Assembly: GCF_030812475.1 (NCBI RefSeq)
Contig: NZ_JAUSSR010000002.1
Coordinates: 525,330-589,329 of the forward strand
DNA: 64,000 bases
Source: Pseudomonas lini
GTDB taxonomy: Bacteria > Pseudomonadota > Gammaproteobacteria > Pseudomonadales > Pseudomonadaceae
Direction: 5' to 3'
The position numbers and the translations under genes were made by a program. Under the pieces are notes generated by a model that saw only the letters and a program-made list of their open reading frames with translations, had not been told where the DNA came from and did not search any database. Positions 55,824 through 64,000 of the stretch are shown here, in pieces; position 1 is the stretch's first letter, and every line of letters begins with the position of its first letter.

Positions 55824-57104
55824 ATGGACGCTCTGATTCTGCTGGGCAGTTTTATCTCTTTGATCCTGATCGGCATGCCGGTCGCCTATGCCCTGGGCCT
55901 TTCCGCCCTGATCGGTGCCTGGTGGATCGACATTCCGTTCCAGGCGCTGATGATTCAGGTCGCCGGTGGCGTCAATAAGTTCTCCCTGCTGGCCATTCCG
56001 TTCTTCGTCCTGGCCGGCGCGATCATGGCCGAGGGGGGCATGTCCCGGCGGCTGGTGGCGTTTGCCGGGGTGCTGGTCGGATTTGTCCGCGGTGGGTTAT
56101 CGCTGGTCAACATCATGGCCTCGACTTTCTTCGGTGCGATCTCCGGCTCCTCGGTGGCGGATACCGCGTCGGTGGGCTCGGTGCTGATTCCAGAGATGGA
56201 GCGGCGCGGCTATCCCCGGGAGTTCGCCACGGCGGTCACCGTCAGCGGTTCGGTGCAAGCACTGTTGACCCCGCCCAGCCACAACTCCGTGCTCTACTCG
56301 CTGGCGGCTGGCGGCACGGTGTCGATTGCCTCGCTGTTCATGGCCGGCGTAGTCCCGGGCCTGTTGATGAGCGCGAGCCTGATGGTGCTGTGCCTGATCT
56401 TCGCCAAAAAACGCAACTACCCCAAGGGCGAAGTCATTCCCATGCGGCAGGCGCTGAAGATCTGCGGCGAAGCAATGTGGGGCCTGATGGCCATGGTGAT
56501 CATCCTCGGCGGCATTCTCTCGGGTATTTTCACCGCGACTGAATCGGCGGCGATTGCGGTGCTGTGGTCGTTCTTCGTCACCATGTTCATCTACCGTGAC
56601 TACAAGTGGAGCGAGCTGCCGAAACTGATGCACCGCACGGTACGGACGATTTCGATCGTGATGATCCTGATCGGTTTCGCCGCCAGCTTCGGCTACATCA
56701 TGACCCTGATGCAGATCCCGTCGAAGATCACCACGATGTTCCTGACCCTGTCGGACAACCGCTATGTGATCCTGATGTGCATCAACGTCATGCTGCTGTT
56801 GCTCGGCACGGTGATGGACATGGCGCCGTTGATCCTGATCCTGACACCGATTTTGATGCCGGTGATCCTGGGCATTGGCGTGGACCCGGTACAGTTCGGC
56901 ATGATCATGCTGGTGAACCTGGGGATTGGTTTGATAACGCCGCCGGTGGGTGCGGTGCTGTTCGTGGGGTCGGCCGTGGGTAAAGTCAGTATCGAGAAGA
57001 CCGTGAAGGCGCTGCTGCCGTTCTATGCCGTGCTGTTCCTGGTGCTGATGGCCGTGACCTACGTTCCGGCCCTGTCGCTGTGGTTGCCGCATTTGGTGTT
57101 GTAG
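55824..57104 (+). CDS. dctM: TRAP transporter large membrane subunit (DctM family)
   Basis: A 426-residue sodium-coupled permease with about 11-12 helices and re-entrant loops. Typical stretches are KFSLLAIPFFVLAGAIMAEG, FFGAISGSSVADTASVGSVL, LLTPPSHNSVLYSLAAGGTV and the C-terminal NLGIGLITPPVGAVLFVGSA. Together with DctP and DctQ it forms a complete importer, probably for a uronate. It is the last gene of the TRAP operon before three REPs. Confidence 0.92.
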   Translation: MDALILLGSFISLILIGMPVAYALGLSALIGAWWIDIPFQALMIQVAGGVNKFSLLAIPFFVLAGAIMAEGGMSRRLVAFAGVLVGFVRGGLSLVNIMASTFFGAISGSSVADTASVGSVLIPEMERRGYPREFATAVTVSGSVQALLTPPSHNSVLYSLAAGGTVSIASLFMAGVVPGLLMSASLMVLCLIFAKKRNYPKGEVIPMRQALKICGEAMWGLMAMVIILGGILSGIFTATESAAIAVLWSFFVTMFIYRDYKWSELPKLMHRTVRTISIVMILIGFAASFGYIMTLMQIPSKITTMFLTLSDNRYVILMCINVMLLLLGTVMDMAPLILILTPILMPVILGIGVDPVQFGMIMLVNLGIGLITPPVGAVLFVGSAVGKVSIEKTVKALLPFYAVLFLVLMAVTYVPALSLWLPHLVL

Positions 57105-57154
57105 AACGCTGGTCCGACCCTGGCAAAAACTTTCGCAACTGTAATACGCAATAC

Positions 57155-57272
57155 CTGTAGGAGCCAGGCTTGCCGGCGAAGGCGTCATTGAATACGCCTT
57201 CGCCGGCAAGCCTGGCTCCTACAGGCGAAGGCGCATTTGAGATCGCCTTCGCCGGCAAGCCGGCTCCTACAT
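57155..57272. repeat. Three REP elements after dctM
   Basis: CTGTAGGAGCCAGGCTTGCC (57156) is followed by two inverted copies of ATCGCCTTCGCCGGCAAGCC type (57197-57224 and 57242-57272). The first two are nearly exact complements and would form a hairpin; the third looks like a tandem copy of the second. Confidence 0.85.
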
Positions 57273-57297
57273 ATACTCATTCATATCGCGGGGCAAT

Positions 57298-58170
57298 ATG
57301 ACGCCAACACTCCTCGAACTCAAAGACGACCTCACCCACCTCACCCTCGCCCCCGAACTCGGCGGCAGCATCGTCAACTGGACCGTGCGCAGCAGCGGCC
57401 AGCCGCTACTGCGCCACAGCGACGCCCACGCGCTGAACACAGGCCTGCCGGGCAAACTCGGCTGCTTTCCCCTGACGCCCTGGTCAAACCGTATTTCCGA
57501 AGGGGGTTTCGACCGTCCCGACGGCTGGCTGGCACTGACGCCAAACAGTCACACTGATCCCATGCCGATCCATGGCAGCGCGTGGCAACAGCCGTGGCAG
57601 GTGGTGGCGCACACTCAGGATGAAGTGGTCCTGCAACTCGACAGCACCACGCCCTTCGCTTATCGCGCGCGGCAACGTTTTCAGCTGAGCGAGGGCAAGC
57701 TGAGCATCGATTTGCACGTCACCCACCTGGCCGAACTCGCCGCCTGGCATGGCTTGGGGTTTCATCCTTATCTGCCGCGCACGGCGGGCACTCGATTGTT
57801 GGCGCAGGCCCGACAAGTCTGGTTATGCGACTTGGTAAAATTGCCGACGAAACTGACGTCGTTGCCCGCCGAATGGGATTTCCAGCAACTCAAGGGCTTG
57901 CCCGACACCCTGGTCGACAACGGTTTTTGCGAGTGGGATGGCCACTGCCTGATCCAGCAACCGGACCTCGGTTATGAATTGCAATGCCAGGCCACAGGCA
58001 GCGATTACTACCTGCTCTATTGTCCGGTGGGCCTGGCATTTTTCTGCATCGAACCGGTGAGTCACCCGGTCAATGCTCATCACCTGCCGGGGCGCCCGGG
58101 CCTGGTGCTACTCGAGCAAGGCCAGTCCACCGACCTGGGATTCAACCTGCAGTATCGCGAACTCGGCTAG
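57298..58170 (+). CDS. Aldose 1-epimerase family protein
   Basis: A 290-residue galactose-mutarotase-like beta-sandwich. Catalytic-site features are LGCFPLTPWSNRISEGGF (Asn-Arg), HGSAWQQPW and HGLGFHPYLPR (His), and YLLYCPVGLAFFCIEPVSHP with the Glu base. As Udh uses one pyranose anomer of the uronate, this enzyme may supply it; that is an inference from position. It begins 193 bp after dctM and converges with ercS, their stops overlapping by 4 bp. Confidence 0.87.
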   Translation: MTPTLLELKDDLTHLTLAPELGGSIVNWTVRSSGQPLLRHSDAHALNTGLPGKLGCFPLTPWSNRISEGGFDRPDGWLALTPNSHTDPMPIHGSAWQQPWQVVAHTQDEVVLQLDSTTPFAYRARQRFQLSEGKLSIDLHVTHLAELAAWHGLGFHPYLPRTAGTRLLAQARQVWLCDLVKLPTKLTSLPAEWDFQQLKGLPDTLVDNGFCEWDGHCLIQQPDLGYELQCQATGSDYYLLYCPVGLAFFCIEPVSHPVNAHHLPGRPGLVLLEQGQSTDLGFNLQYRELG

Positions 58171-59894
58171 CCCAGCATCTGACTCAACACCGCGCGCAAC
58201 TTGCCGGGCTTCACCGGTTTGTTCAGCAACGGAGCCTCGAGCCTTTGCAAGGCGCTGCGACACTGGTCGGTACGATCCGCGGTGATGATCACCGCGGGAA
58301 TCACCTGGCCGAAATACTGACGCAAATGCCGGACCACTTCACAGCCCACCACCCCATGATCGAGGTGATAGTCGGCCAGGATCAGTTCAGGTGCCTGGCC
58401 CTGCAGCGCCGTCAGCGCGGAGGCTTCATCGGTGGCGACCACCACTTCGCAGCCCCACTGCCCCAGCAGCGCACTCATGCTTTCAAGGATGCTGACTTCG
58501 TTGTCCAACACCAGCAACCGCCGCCCTGGCAGCGGGTTGCCCGCCCCCGGCAGGGGCACGGCCTGACTGATCGGCAACGGGATCTCACGGGAAATCGGCA
58601 CGTCGATGCTGAACATCGATCCGCGTCCCGGTCGCGAATGCACCTGAATCCTGTAGTCGAGGATTTTCGCGATGCGCTCGACGATCGCCAGCCCCAGGCC
58701 GACGCCCTTGCGATCGGCGGCACGCCCAACGTTCAGCTGGTTGAACTCGAGGAAGATCGTATCCAGCTGATCCGGGGCAATCCCGCGCCCGGTGTCCCAG
58801 ACTTCCAGGCGCAACATTGCACCGCGCCGCCGGGCACCCAGCAGGATGCTGCCGGCGTCGGTATAACGGCAGGCATTGCTGAGAAAGTTGCGCAGGATCC
58901 GCGTCATCAGCCGCAAGTCAGTATTGATGGCGTAGTCGCCCATATGCACGCGCAGGTTCAACCCAGCGGCTTCGGCCACCGAGCGGAATTCCGACACCAG
59001 CGGCCCGAGCAATTCATCGAGGCGGTACAGGGCTATGTCCGGTTTGACCGTGGCCTGATCGAGCCGGGAAATGTCGAGCAGATCGGTGAGCAAGTCTTCG
59101 GCCCCTTCCAGGGCCTGATGCGTACGCTCTACCAGCACCTGTTCGACCTCGGGCAGTTTGCGCTCGCGCAAGGTCGAGATCAGCAAGCGCGCGGCGTTGA
59201 GGGGTTGCAGCAAATCATGGCTGGCGGCAGCGAGGTATTTGTCCTTGCTGCGATTGGCCGCCTCGGCAGCGTCCCGGGCATCGCGCAAGGCGACGGCGAT
59301 CCGTTTACGCTCGGTGATTTGCTGCTGCAGGTTCCGGTTGGCTTCGAGCAATTCATCGGTGCGCGCCGTGACCCGCTGCTCCAGTTCGTCGTTGAGCTGT
59401 TGCAGGCGCTGCTGGGCGAGTATGCGTTCGGTGATATCGGCGACAAAACCTTCCACCAGCCCTTCCTGGCCGGGCTTGAGCAACAGGTTCATCAACACAT
59501 CCAGGCTGCTGCCGTCCTTGCGCCGCAATTGGGTTTCGTAGCCATTCAGGCTGCCTTGGTGCCTGAGGATTTCACCGATGTTCTCCAGTTCCCGAGCCCC
59601 GCCGACAAACAGGTTGCTGGCCAGGTCCGCCAAGGAGAACAGCACTTCCTGCGGATTGCGATAGCCGAGCATCCGCGCCAGCGCCGGGTTGGCGGCGCGC
59701 ATGCCTTCGAGCAGGCTGGCCTGGAAGATCCCGTGCACCGCGTTTTCGAACAGCCACTTGTAGCGATTGCGCTCGGCTTCCAGCTCATCCAGGCGCGCAG
59801 CCAGTTCCGGGTAATGGCTCTTGCGCGCCGAATGGCTGCCTAATCCGAGCAGTCCGGCCAGCGCCCGTTGTTGCTCGTCAGAGGGCTTCGCCAT
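58167..59894 (-). CDS. ercS: Hybrid sensor histidine kinase ErcS
   Basis: A 575-residue soluble hybrid kinase. A coiled segment (LAARLDELEAERNRYKWLF) leads to a PAS domain (about 35-140) and a second coiled linker, then the HisKA domain with the phospho-acceptor His in KYLAAASHDLLQPLNAARLL. The ATPase boxes are NFLSNACRYT (N), DTGRGIAPDQ (G1) and GVGLGLAIVE (G2). A C-terminal receiver has its Asp in LILADYHLDHG. In P. aeruginosa ErcS belongs to the cascade controlling ethanol oxidation and pqq genes. The ATG at 59894 overlaps the end of ercA by 17 bp, so they are coupled. No membrane helix is seen. Confidence 0.88.
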   Translation of the reverse strand: MAKPSDEQQRALAGLLGLGSHSARKSHYPELAARLDELEAERNRYKWLFENAVHGIFQASLLEGMRAANPALARMLGYRNPQEVLFSLADLASNLFVGGARELENIGEILRHQGSLNGYETQLRRKDGSSLDVLMNLLLKPGQEGLVEGFVADITERILAQQRLQQLNDELEQRVTARTDELLEANRNLQQQITERKRIAVALRDARDAAEAANRSKDKYLAAASHDLLQPLNAARLLISTLRERKLPEVEQVLVERTHQALEGAEDLLTDLLDISRLDQATVKPDIALYRLDELLGPLVSEFRSVAEAAGLNLRVHMGDYAINTDLRLMTRILRNFLSNACRYTDAGSILLGARRRGAMLRLEVWDTGRGIAPDQLDTIFLEFNQLNVGRAADRKGVGLGLAIVERIAKILDYRIQVHSRPGRGSMFSIDVPISREIPLPISQAVPLPGAGNPLPGRRLLVLDNEVSILESMSALLGQWGCEVVVATDEASALTALQGQAPELILADYHLDHGVVGCEVVRHLRQYFGQVIPAVIITADRTDQCRSALQRLEAPLLNKPVKPGKLRAVLSQMLG

Positions 59895-61041
59895 AGACGA
59901 CCTCGACATCGCGCTGACTGGACTCGCGCGGGTTGGTGAGGATGCACGGGTCGTGCATGGCGTGCTGTGAAAGGAACGGGATGTCAGAGGTGCTGACCCC
60001 GTGCAAACCGAGGGTTTCATGGAAACCGATCGCATGCTTGAGGGCGATCAGGTGCTCGACCAGGCGCCCGCAGATCTGCCGGTGATTGAGGCCGCGGCAG
60101 TCAATGCCAAAGGTCTCGGCGATCACCTTGAAGCGGTCCGGCGCCGAGTTGTAGTTGAAGGCCACCACGTGTTCCACCAGTACCGCGTTGCACAGGCCGT
60201 GCGGCAGGTCGAGAAAACCGCCGAGGCTGTGGGACATCGCGTGCACCGCACCGAGGATCGCATTGGAGAACGCCAGCCCGGCCTGCATGCTGCCGAGCAT
60301 GATTTTCTCGCGCAGCGCGATGTCGCCGGGGTTGGCGATCATCTGCACCAGGTTGCCGTTGATCAGGCGCATGGCTTCCAGCGCATGGGGGTCGGTCAAC
60401 GGGCCGTGACCGGTAGAAACGAAGGCCTCGATGGCATGCACCAGGGCGTCGATGCCGGTACAGGCCGACAGGAACGGGTCCATGCTCAGGGTGGTTTCCG
60501 GGTCGATCAGCGACACGTCCGGCACCACGGCCTTGCTGACGATGGAAAACTTCATCCGTTCCTGCTGGTTGGAAATGATCACGAATTGCGAGACGTCCGC
60601 CGAGGTGCCGGCGGTGGTCGGAATCAGGATCAACGGCGGGCTGGGCACGCGGATGGTGTCCACGCCTTCGAACTCGAGGATGCTGCGCCCGTGGGCGACG
60701 ACGATGCCGATGCCCTTGCCGCAATCCATCGGGCTGCCGCCACCGACGGCGACGATCACATCACAGTGGTTTTCCCTGTACAGCTCGGCACCGAGCATGA
60801 CTTCTTCGACCCGGGGGTTGGGCGACACGTCGCTGTACAGGAAGTAATCGATGCCCTGGGCTTGCAGGCTGGCCTCGACATCGGCCACCCATCCGGCGGC
60901 AATCACCCCGGGATCGCTGACCACCAGCACCTTGCGGGCACCGAAGGTCTTGGCATAGTTGCCGACGTTGTGCCGGCAACCGGCACCGAAGATGATTTCA
61001 GGGGAAACGAATTTACGCAGCTGGCTGAGACTCTGGCTCAT
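59878..61041 (-). CDS. ercA: Iron-containing alcohol dehydrogenase ErcA
   Basis: A 387-residue group III (Fe-dependent) alcohol dehydrogenase. The NAD loop is VIVAVGGGSPMDCGKGIGIV, and the iron ligands come from the Asp and His in ACTGIDALVHAIEAF, His in AVHAMSHSLGG and His in DLPHGLCNAVLVEHV. In P. aeruginosa ErcA is encoded next to the pqq genes and ErcS and is proposed to make or modulate the signal for that kinase; the same order is seen here. The reaction in vivo is unsettled. It starts at 61041, some 235 bp after pqqE, with a REP pair between. Confidence 0.9.
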   Translation of the reverse strand: MSQSLSQLRKFVSPEIIFGAGCRHNVGNYAKTFGARKVLVVSDPGVIAAGWVADVEASLQAQGIDYFLYSDVSPNPRVEEVMLGAELYRENHCDVIVAVGGGSPMDCGKGIGIVVAHGRSILEFEGVDTIRVPSPPLILIPTTAGTSADVSQFVIISNQQERMKFSIVSKAVVPDVSLIDPETTLSMDPFLSACTGIDALVHAIEAFVSTGHGPLTDPHALEAMRLINGNLVQMIANPGDIALREKIMLGSMQAGLAFSNAILGAVHAMSHSLGGFLDLPHGLCNAVLVEHVVAFNYNSAPDRFKVIAETFGIDCRGLNHRQICGRLVEHLIALKHAIGFHETLGLHGVSTSDIPFLSQHAMHDPCILTNPRESSQRDVEVVYGEAL

Positions 61042-61165
61042 TGGAAAGCCTGTTTTTTATTTTTTTGGAAGGTAGCGCCACACTAACGCATCCGGCGGTG
61101 AATGCAATCAGACCAATGGGGTAGCAGGCTGGTGTAACCGGACCCTGGATTCACCACAGCCCCCC

Positions 61166-61257
61166 CTGTGGGAGCGAGCCTGCTCGCGAAGAGGCCGGCA
61201 CATTCAACATCAGTATTGCCTGACCCACCGCCTTCGCGAGCAGGCTCGCTCCCACAG
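61166..61257. repeat. REP pair between pqqE and ercA
   Basis: CTGTGGGAGCGAGCCTGCTC (61166) and GCGAGCAGGCTCGCTCCCAC ending at 61255 are exact complements and probably terminate or protect the pqq transcript. Confidence 0.88.
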
Positions 61258-61276
61258 GGGGGGTGTGTTGCTTGAT

Positions 61277-62419
61277 TCATCCGCGATAGATCAGCCGCGA
61301 AGCCTTCTCATTGCGCAACGTCAGGTGCTCCATGCCCAACCCCGGCGCATCGGCCTCCTCCCGGGCCTTGAGGATCACCCCATGATGGGGCGACTTGCTG
61401 CACACCGGGTCGGCATTTTCCGCATCGCCGGTGAGCATGAATGCCTGGCAGCGGCAACCGCCCAGGTCCTTGTGCTTTTCATCGCAGGAGCGGCACGGCT
61501 CCTTCATCCAGTCATCGCCGCGGAAACGGTTGAACCCGAAGGAATCGGTCCAGATGTGCTCGATACTGTGTTCGCGCACGTTGGGAAACTGCACCGGCAA
61601 CTGCCGCGCACTGTGGCAAGGCAGCGCCGTGCCGTCCGGGGTGATGTCGAGAAACAGGTTGGCCCAGCCGTTCATGCAGGTCTTGGGGCGCTCTTCGTAA
61701 TAATCCGGGGTAACGAAAATCAGTTTGCACGGATGGCCCTGGGCCTCCAGACGCTCACGGTACTCATTGGTGATGCGCTCGGCGCGCTGCAATTGTTCAC
61801 GGGTCGGCAACAGACCGACGCGGTTGAGTTCGGCCCAACCATAGAACTGACACGTGGCCAACTCGACGAAATCCGCCTCCAGCTCCAGGCACAGGTCGAT
61901 GATCTTTGCGATGTCGTCGATGTTGTGCCGATGGGTGACGAAGTTCAGCACCATCGGATAGCCCTGGGCTTTCACCGCCCGGGCCATCGCCAGCTTCTGG
62001 GCGAACGCCTTGCGCGAGCCGGCGAGCATATTGTTCACCGCCTCGTCGGCGGCCTGGAAACTGATCTGTATATGGTCCAGCCCGGCAACCTTGAAGTCGT
62101 GCACTTTCTGCTCGGTCAGGCCGATGCCGGAGGTGATCAGATTGGTGTAGTAGCCCATGTCCCGGGCCGCCTTGATCAACTCGACCAGATCTTGGCGTAC
62201 CAACGGCTCGCCACCGGAGAAGCCCAGTTGCGCGGCCCCCATGTCCCGGGCTTCGCGGAACACCCGAATCCATTCTTCGGTGCTCAACTCTTCACCTGCC
62301 TGGGCAAAGTCCAGCGGATTGGAGCAGTACGGGCATTGCAGCGGACAACGGTAGGTCAGCTCCGCCAGCAACCACAGCGGCGGGCCGGGCGGCGAATCAT
62401 TCGATCCAGAATTGCGCAT
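61277..62419 (-). CDS. pqqE: PQQ biosynthesis radical SAM enzyme PqqE
   Basis: Joins the Glu and Tyr side chains of the PqqA peptide by a carbon-carbon bond. The 380-residue protein has the radical SAM cluster motif C25-x3-C29-x2-C32 in [14 protein letters not shown], and a C-terminal SPASM region with Cys in [15 protein letters not shown] and [20 protein letters not shown] for auxiliary Fe-S clusters. The ATG at 62419 lies inside the end of pqqD (23-bp overlap). It needs PqqD as the peptide chaperone. The family length is standard. Confidence 0.95.
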   Translation of the reverse strand: MRNSGSNDSPPGPPLWLLAELTYRCPLQCPYCSNPLDFAQAGEELSTEEWIRVFREARDMGAAQLGFSGGEPLVRQDLVELIKAARDMGYYTNLITSGIGLTEQKVHDFKVAGLDHIQISFQAADEAVNNMLAGSRKAFAQKLAMARAVKAQGYPMVLNFVTHRHNIDDIAKIIDLCLELEADFVELATCQFYGWAELNRVGLLPTREQLQRAERITNEYRERLEAQGHPCKLIFVTPDYYEERPKTCMNGWANLFLDITPDGTALPCHSARQLPVQFPNVREHSIEHIWTDSFGFNRFRGDDWMKEPCRSCDEKHKDLGGCRCQAFMLTGDAENADPVCSKSPHHGVILKAREEADAPGLGMEHLTLRNEKASRLIYRG

Positions 62420-62669
62420 GGGCCACCTCCAGGAACGCCAGCACGTCCTCATCAATCCCGGGTACGCCGGGGAAACTTGCGGACAGCAGATCGATGATCG
62501 CCGCCACATTGCGCCGACCGTCCAGCAGGTCGAGGATCTGCCCGGCACTGACGTTGAGCTTGATCATGCCTTCGGGGTACAGCAGCACGTGGCAATCCTG
62601 GCGCGGTTCCCATTGCAGGCGAAAACCCTGGCGCAGGATCGGAGCATGATCGCGTTTGATCAGGCTCAC
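62397..62669 (-). CDS. pqqD: PqqA-binding chaperone PqqD
   Basis: A 90-residue winged-helix-like peptide recognition protein that presents PqqA to PqqE. The sequence from [20 protein letters not shown] through [20 protein letters not shown] and [20 protein letters not shown] is the standard PqqD layout. It starts with GTG at 62669, overlapping the pqqC stop by 4 bp (GTGA), and its end overlaps pqqE. In some species PqqD is fused to PqqC; here it is separate. Confidence 0.93.
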   Translation of the reverse strand: MSLIKRDHAPILRQGFRLQWEPRQDCHVLLYPEGMIKLNVSAGQILDLLDGRRNVAAIIDLLSASFPGVPGIDEDVLAFLEVAHAQFWIE

Positions 62670-63418
62670 AGGGCGATCCCCCGGTGCCAGACTTTCTCTG
62701 TCGTCACCGTGTGATACGGCGGACGTTCCAGCTCGTAGGCCATGCTCATGGCGTCGAGCATGCTCCATAGCACATCGAGCTTGAACTGCAGAATCTCCAG
62801 CATGCGTTGCTGGGCCCCGGCAGTGATGTAGTGCGCCAGGGTAATGCGCAAACCATGCTCGACATCCCGCCGTGCCTGGCTCAGACGCGTGCGGAAGTAG
62901 TCATAGCCGGCGGCATCGATCCAGGGGTAATGGGTCGGCCAGGCGTCGAGTCGGGATTGGTGGATCTGTGGCGCGAACAGTTCGGTCAGGGAACTGCTGG
63001 CCGCTTCCTGCCAGCAGGCGCGGCGGGCGAAATTGACGTAGGCGTCCACGGCGAAGCGTACGCCCGGCAGCACCAGCTCCTGGGAGAGGATTTGTTCGCG
63101 ATCCAGCCCCACGGCTTCGCCCAGTCGCAGCCAGGCTTCGATGCCGCCTTCGCTGCCGGGCACGCCGTCGTGGTCGAGAATCCGTTGCAGCCATTCCCGG
63201 CGTACTTCGCGGTCGGGGCAGTTGGCGAGAATCGCGGCATCCTTGAGCGGGATGTTCACCTGGTAATAGAAACGGTTGGCGACCCAGCCCTGGATCTGCT
63301 CGCGGCTGGCGCGGCCGGCGTACATGGCTTGGTGGAAGGGGTGATGGATGTGGTAGAAGGCACCTTTGGCGCGCAGGGCCTGTTCGAATTCGGCGGGGGT
63401 CATCGGGGTGTCGGTCAT
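62666..63418 (-). CDS. pqqC: Pyrroloquinoline-quinone synthase PqqC
   Basis: Catalyses the final ring closure and eight-electron oxidation to PQQ without a metal. The 250 residues form a seven-helix bundle. Typical stretches are [40 protein letters not shown] (active-site Tyr and Lys), [20 protein letters not shown] and [16 protein letters not shown]. The start ATG lies only 127 bp from the pqqA stop; normally the roughly 900-bp pqqB sits between. The gene itself looks intact. Confidence 0.95.
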   Translation of the reverse strand: MTDTPMTPAEFEQALRAKGAFYHIHHPFHQAMYAGRASREQIQGWVANRFYYQVNIPLKDAAILANCPDREVRREWLQRILDHDGVPGSEGGIEAWLRLGEAVGLDREQILSQELVLPGVRFAVDAYVNFARRACWQEAASSSLTELFAPQIHQSRLDAWPTHYPWIDAAGYDYFRTRLSQARRDVEHGLRITLAHYITAGAQQRMLEILQFKLDVLWSMLDAMSMAYELERPPYHTVTTEKVWHRGIAL

Positions 63419-63511
63419 TACGGTTCTCCGGGGAGCTGCGGGGTCTGGTCCGGCCCCATCAGCTACAGCACTGCAGCTCCAGCTCCAGCTACGCCCGCTC
63501 GGCCGAGGCAG

Positions 63512-63539
63512 GCCCGGCCAACGCCACGGCTGGCCGGGC
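63512..63539 (-). terminator. Attenuator-like hairpin after pqqA
   Basis: GCCCGGCCA (63512-63520) pairs with TGGCCGGGC (63531-63539), beginning 7 bp after the pqqA stop. No T-run follows on the minus strand. Such a structure can lower read-through so that the PqqA peptide is made in excess of the enzymes. Confidence 0.7.
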
Positions 63540-63545
63540 AGACAA

Positions 63546-63617
63546 TCAGCGGTTGGCGAAATACATCGTCACTTCGAAGCCAATGCGCAGATCGGTAAAC
63601 GCGGGTTTAGTCCACAT
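63546..63617 (-). CDS. pqqA: PQQ precursor peptide PqqA
   Basis: The 23-residue ribosomal precursor of PQQ, beginning [16 protein letters not shown] and ending MYFANR. The Glu15-x3-Tyr19 pair (EVTMY) that becomes the cofactor is present. It is too short for ordinary gene finders. AGAGGA lies 8 bases before the ATG. It leads the pqq operon and is followed by a hairpin, then by pqqC and not, as expected, by pqqB. Confidence 0.95.
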   Translation of the reverse strand: MWTKPAFTDLRIGFEVTMYFANR

Positions 63618-63761
63618 GGGTCAATCCTCTTCTTGTGCCGGACGATTCCGGTAAAGCCATTAATGCACGGGGTGCGGAGCGACCGAATGCTACTTTCGAA
63701 GGAGGTGGCGGCGTGCGTTGGTAGGGGGTGGTGCACAGATCTCCAGAACACCCAAAAACCA

Positions 63762-63853
63762 ATGTGGGAGCGGGCTTGCTCGCGAAAGCGGCATCACATC
63801 CAACACATTGGTTGACTGACACTCCGCTTTCGCGAGCAAGCCCGCTCCCACAG
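63762..63853. repeat. REP pair upstream of pqqA
   Basis: TGTGGGAGCGGGCTTGCTCG (63762) and GCGAGCAAGCCCGCTCCCAC ending near 63852 are exact complements. They lie 150-240 bp upstream of pqqA, so they may separate it from the next gene. Confidence 0.88.
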
Positions 63854-63872
63854 GTTTTTGCGGTGTTCTCGC

Positions 63873-64000
63873 GGGGGGGGGGGGGGGGGGGGTTTTAATA
63901 AGCCCAGCGGTTTTTTTTGGTATCACACCACGGGGTTTTTGGTGTGGTGGGTGTGGTGGAGCATACAATTGTGGTTTACACGAACCACACCGGCAGTATT
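63873..64000. other. Low-quality or low-complexity end of the sequence
   Basis: A run of 20 G (63873-63892) is followed by T-runs and GT-rich sequence (GGTGTGGTGGGTGTGGTGGA) unlike the rest of the window. No gene is visible. I read this as a contig end with sequencing or assembly errors, not genuine chromosome. Confidence 0.7.

Noticed and set aside
57984..59843. 619-codon + strand frame opposite ercS
   Set aside because: Antisense to a hybrid kinase whose H, N, G and receiver motifs are all in the minus frame.

Overview
The window is a piece of a Pseudomonas chromosome, most likely from the P. fluorescens lineage. The evidence is the GC-rich coding sequence, the abundant REP elements of the type GTAGGAGC-GAGCTTGC-TCGCGA, and gene neighbourhoods known from Pseudomonas: rnhA/gloB/mltD, the NppA1A2BCD peptide transporter next to fabI, the reductive pyrimidine cluster, and the pqq-erc cluster. 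I see no tRNA, rRNA, CRISPR array, insertion sequence or prophage.

Layout. (1) 1-12.4 kb: rnhA, a YafS-like methyltransferase, gloB, mltD, then a five-gene ABC operon with two tandem binding proteins (nppA1, A2, B, C, D) leading into fabI. (2) 12.4-21.6 kb: a small diguanylate cyclase; a molybdopterin iorA-iorB-cytochrome c operon; an AraC regulator; two LysE exporters; the ada/alkA-like alkylation repair pair; a frameshifted GFA gene. (3) 21.6-31 kb: an AT-richer secreted serine protease, miaE, a universal stress protein, a DUF1289 protein, acnB behind a strikingly folded leader, an amino-acid transporter and a tautomerase. (4) 31-37.8 kb: two small secreted proteins behind a heptanucleotide repeat, a 2-hydroxyacid dehydrogenase, an APH-like kinase with an SDR, a proline-rich lipoprotein, DUF1652 and a PAS-LuxR regulator. 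(5) 38-49.2 kb: pyrimidine catabolism (carbamoylase, NCS1 transporter, dihydropyrimidinase, PreT, PreA), interrupted before its probable TetR/RutR-like regulator by two tandem short RHS cassettes and a copied tail of preA. (6) 49.4-50.6 kb: copC-copD. (7) 50.7-58.2 kb: uronate/aldarate uptake and oxidation (OprD-like porin, Udh, SMP-30 lactonase, TRAP transporter, aldose epimerase). (8) 58.2-64 kb: ercS, ercA, pqqE, pqqD, pqqC, pqqA. No pqqB lies between pqqA and pqqC. The last ~130 bases look like a poor-quality contig end.

How the parts work together. PreT/PreA reduce uracil or thymine, dihydropyrimidinase opens the ring, the carbamoylase releases the beta-amino acid, and the NCS1 protein probably imports the substrate. 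The porin and TRAP system would bring in a uronate; the epimerase may supply the right anomer; Udh oxidises it to the aldarolactone, which the lactonase opens. The aldarate dehydratase steps must be elsewhere. PQQ made by the pqq genes would serve periplasmic dehydrogenases, with ErcA/ErcS belonging to the alcohol-response circuit.

The strongest candidates for something new are: the two RHS proteins, whose last 71 residues align without gaps and are preceded by an identical 24-bp element; the nested inverted-repeat leader of acnB; the pqq operon without pqqB; and the heptamer repeat before two small secreted proteins.
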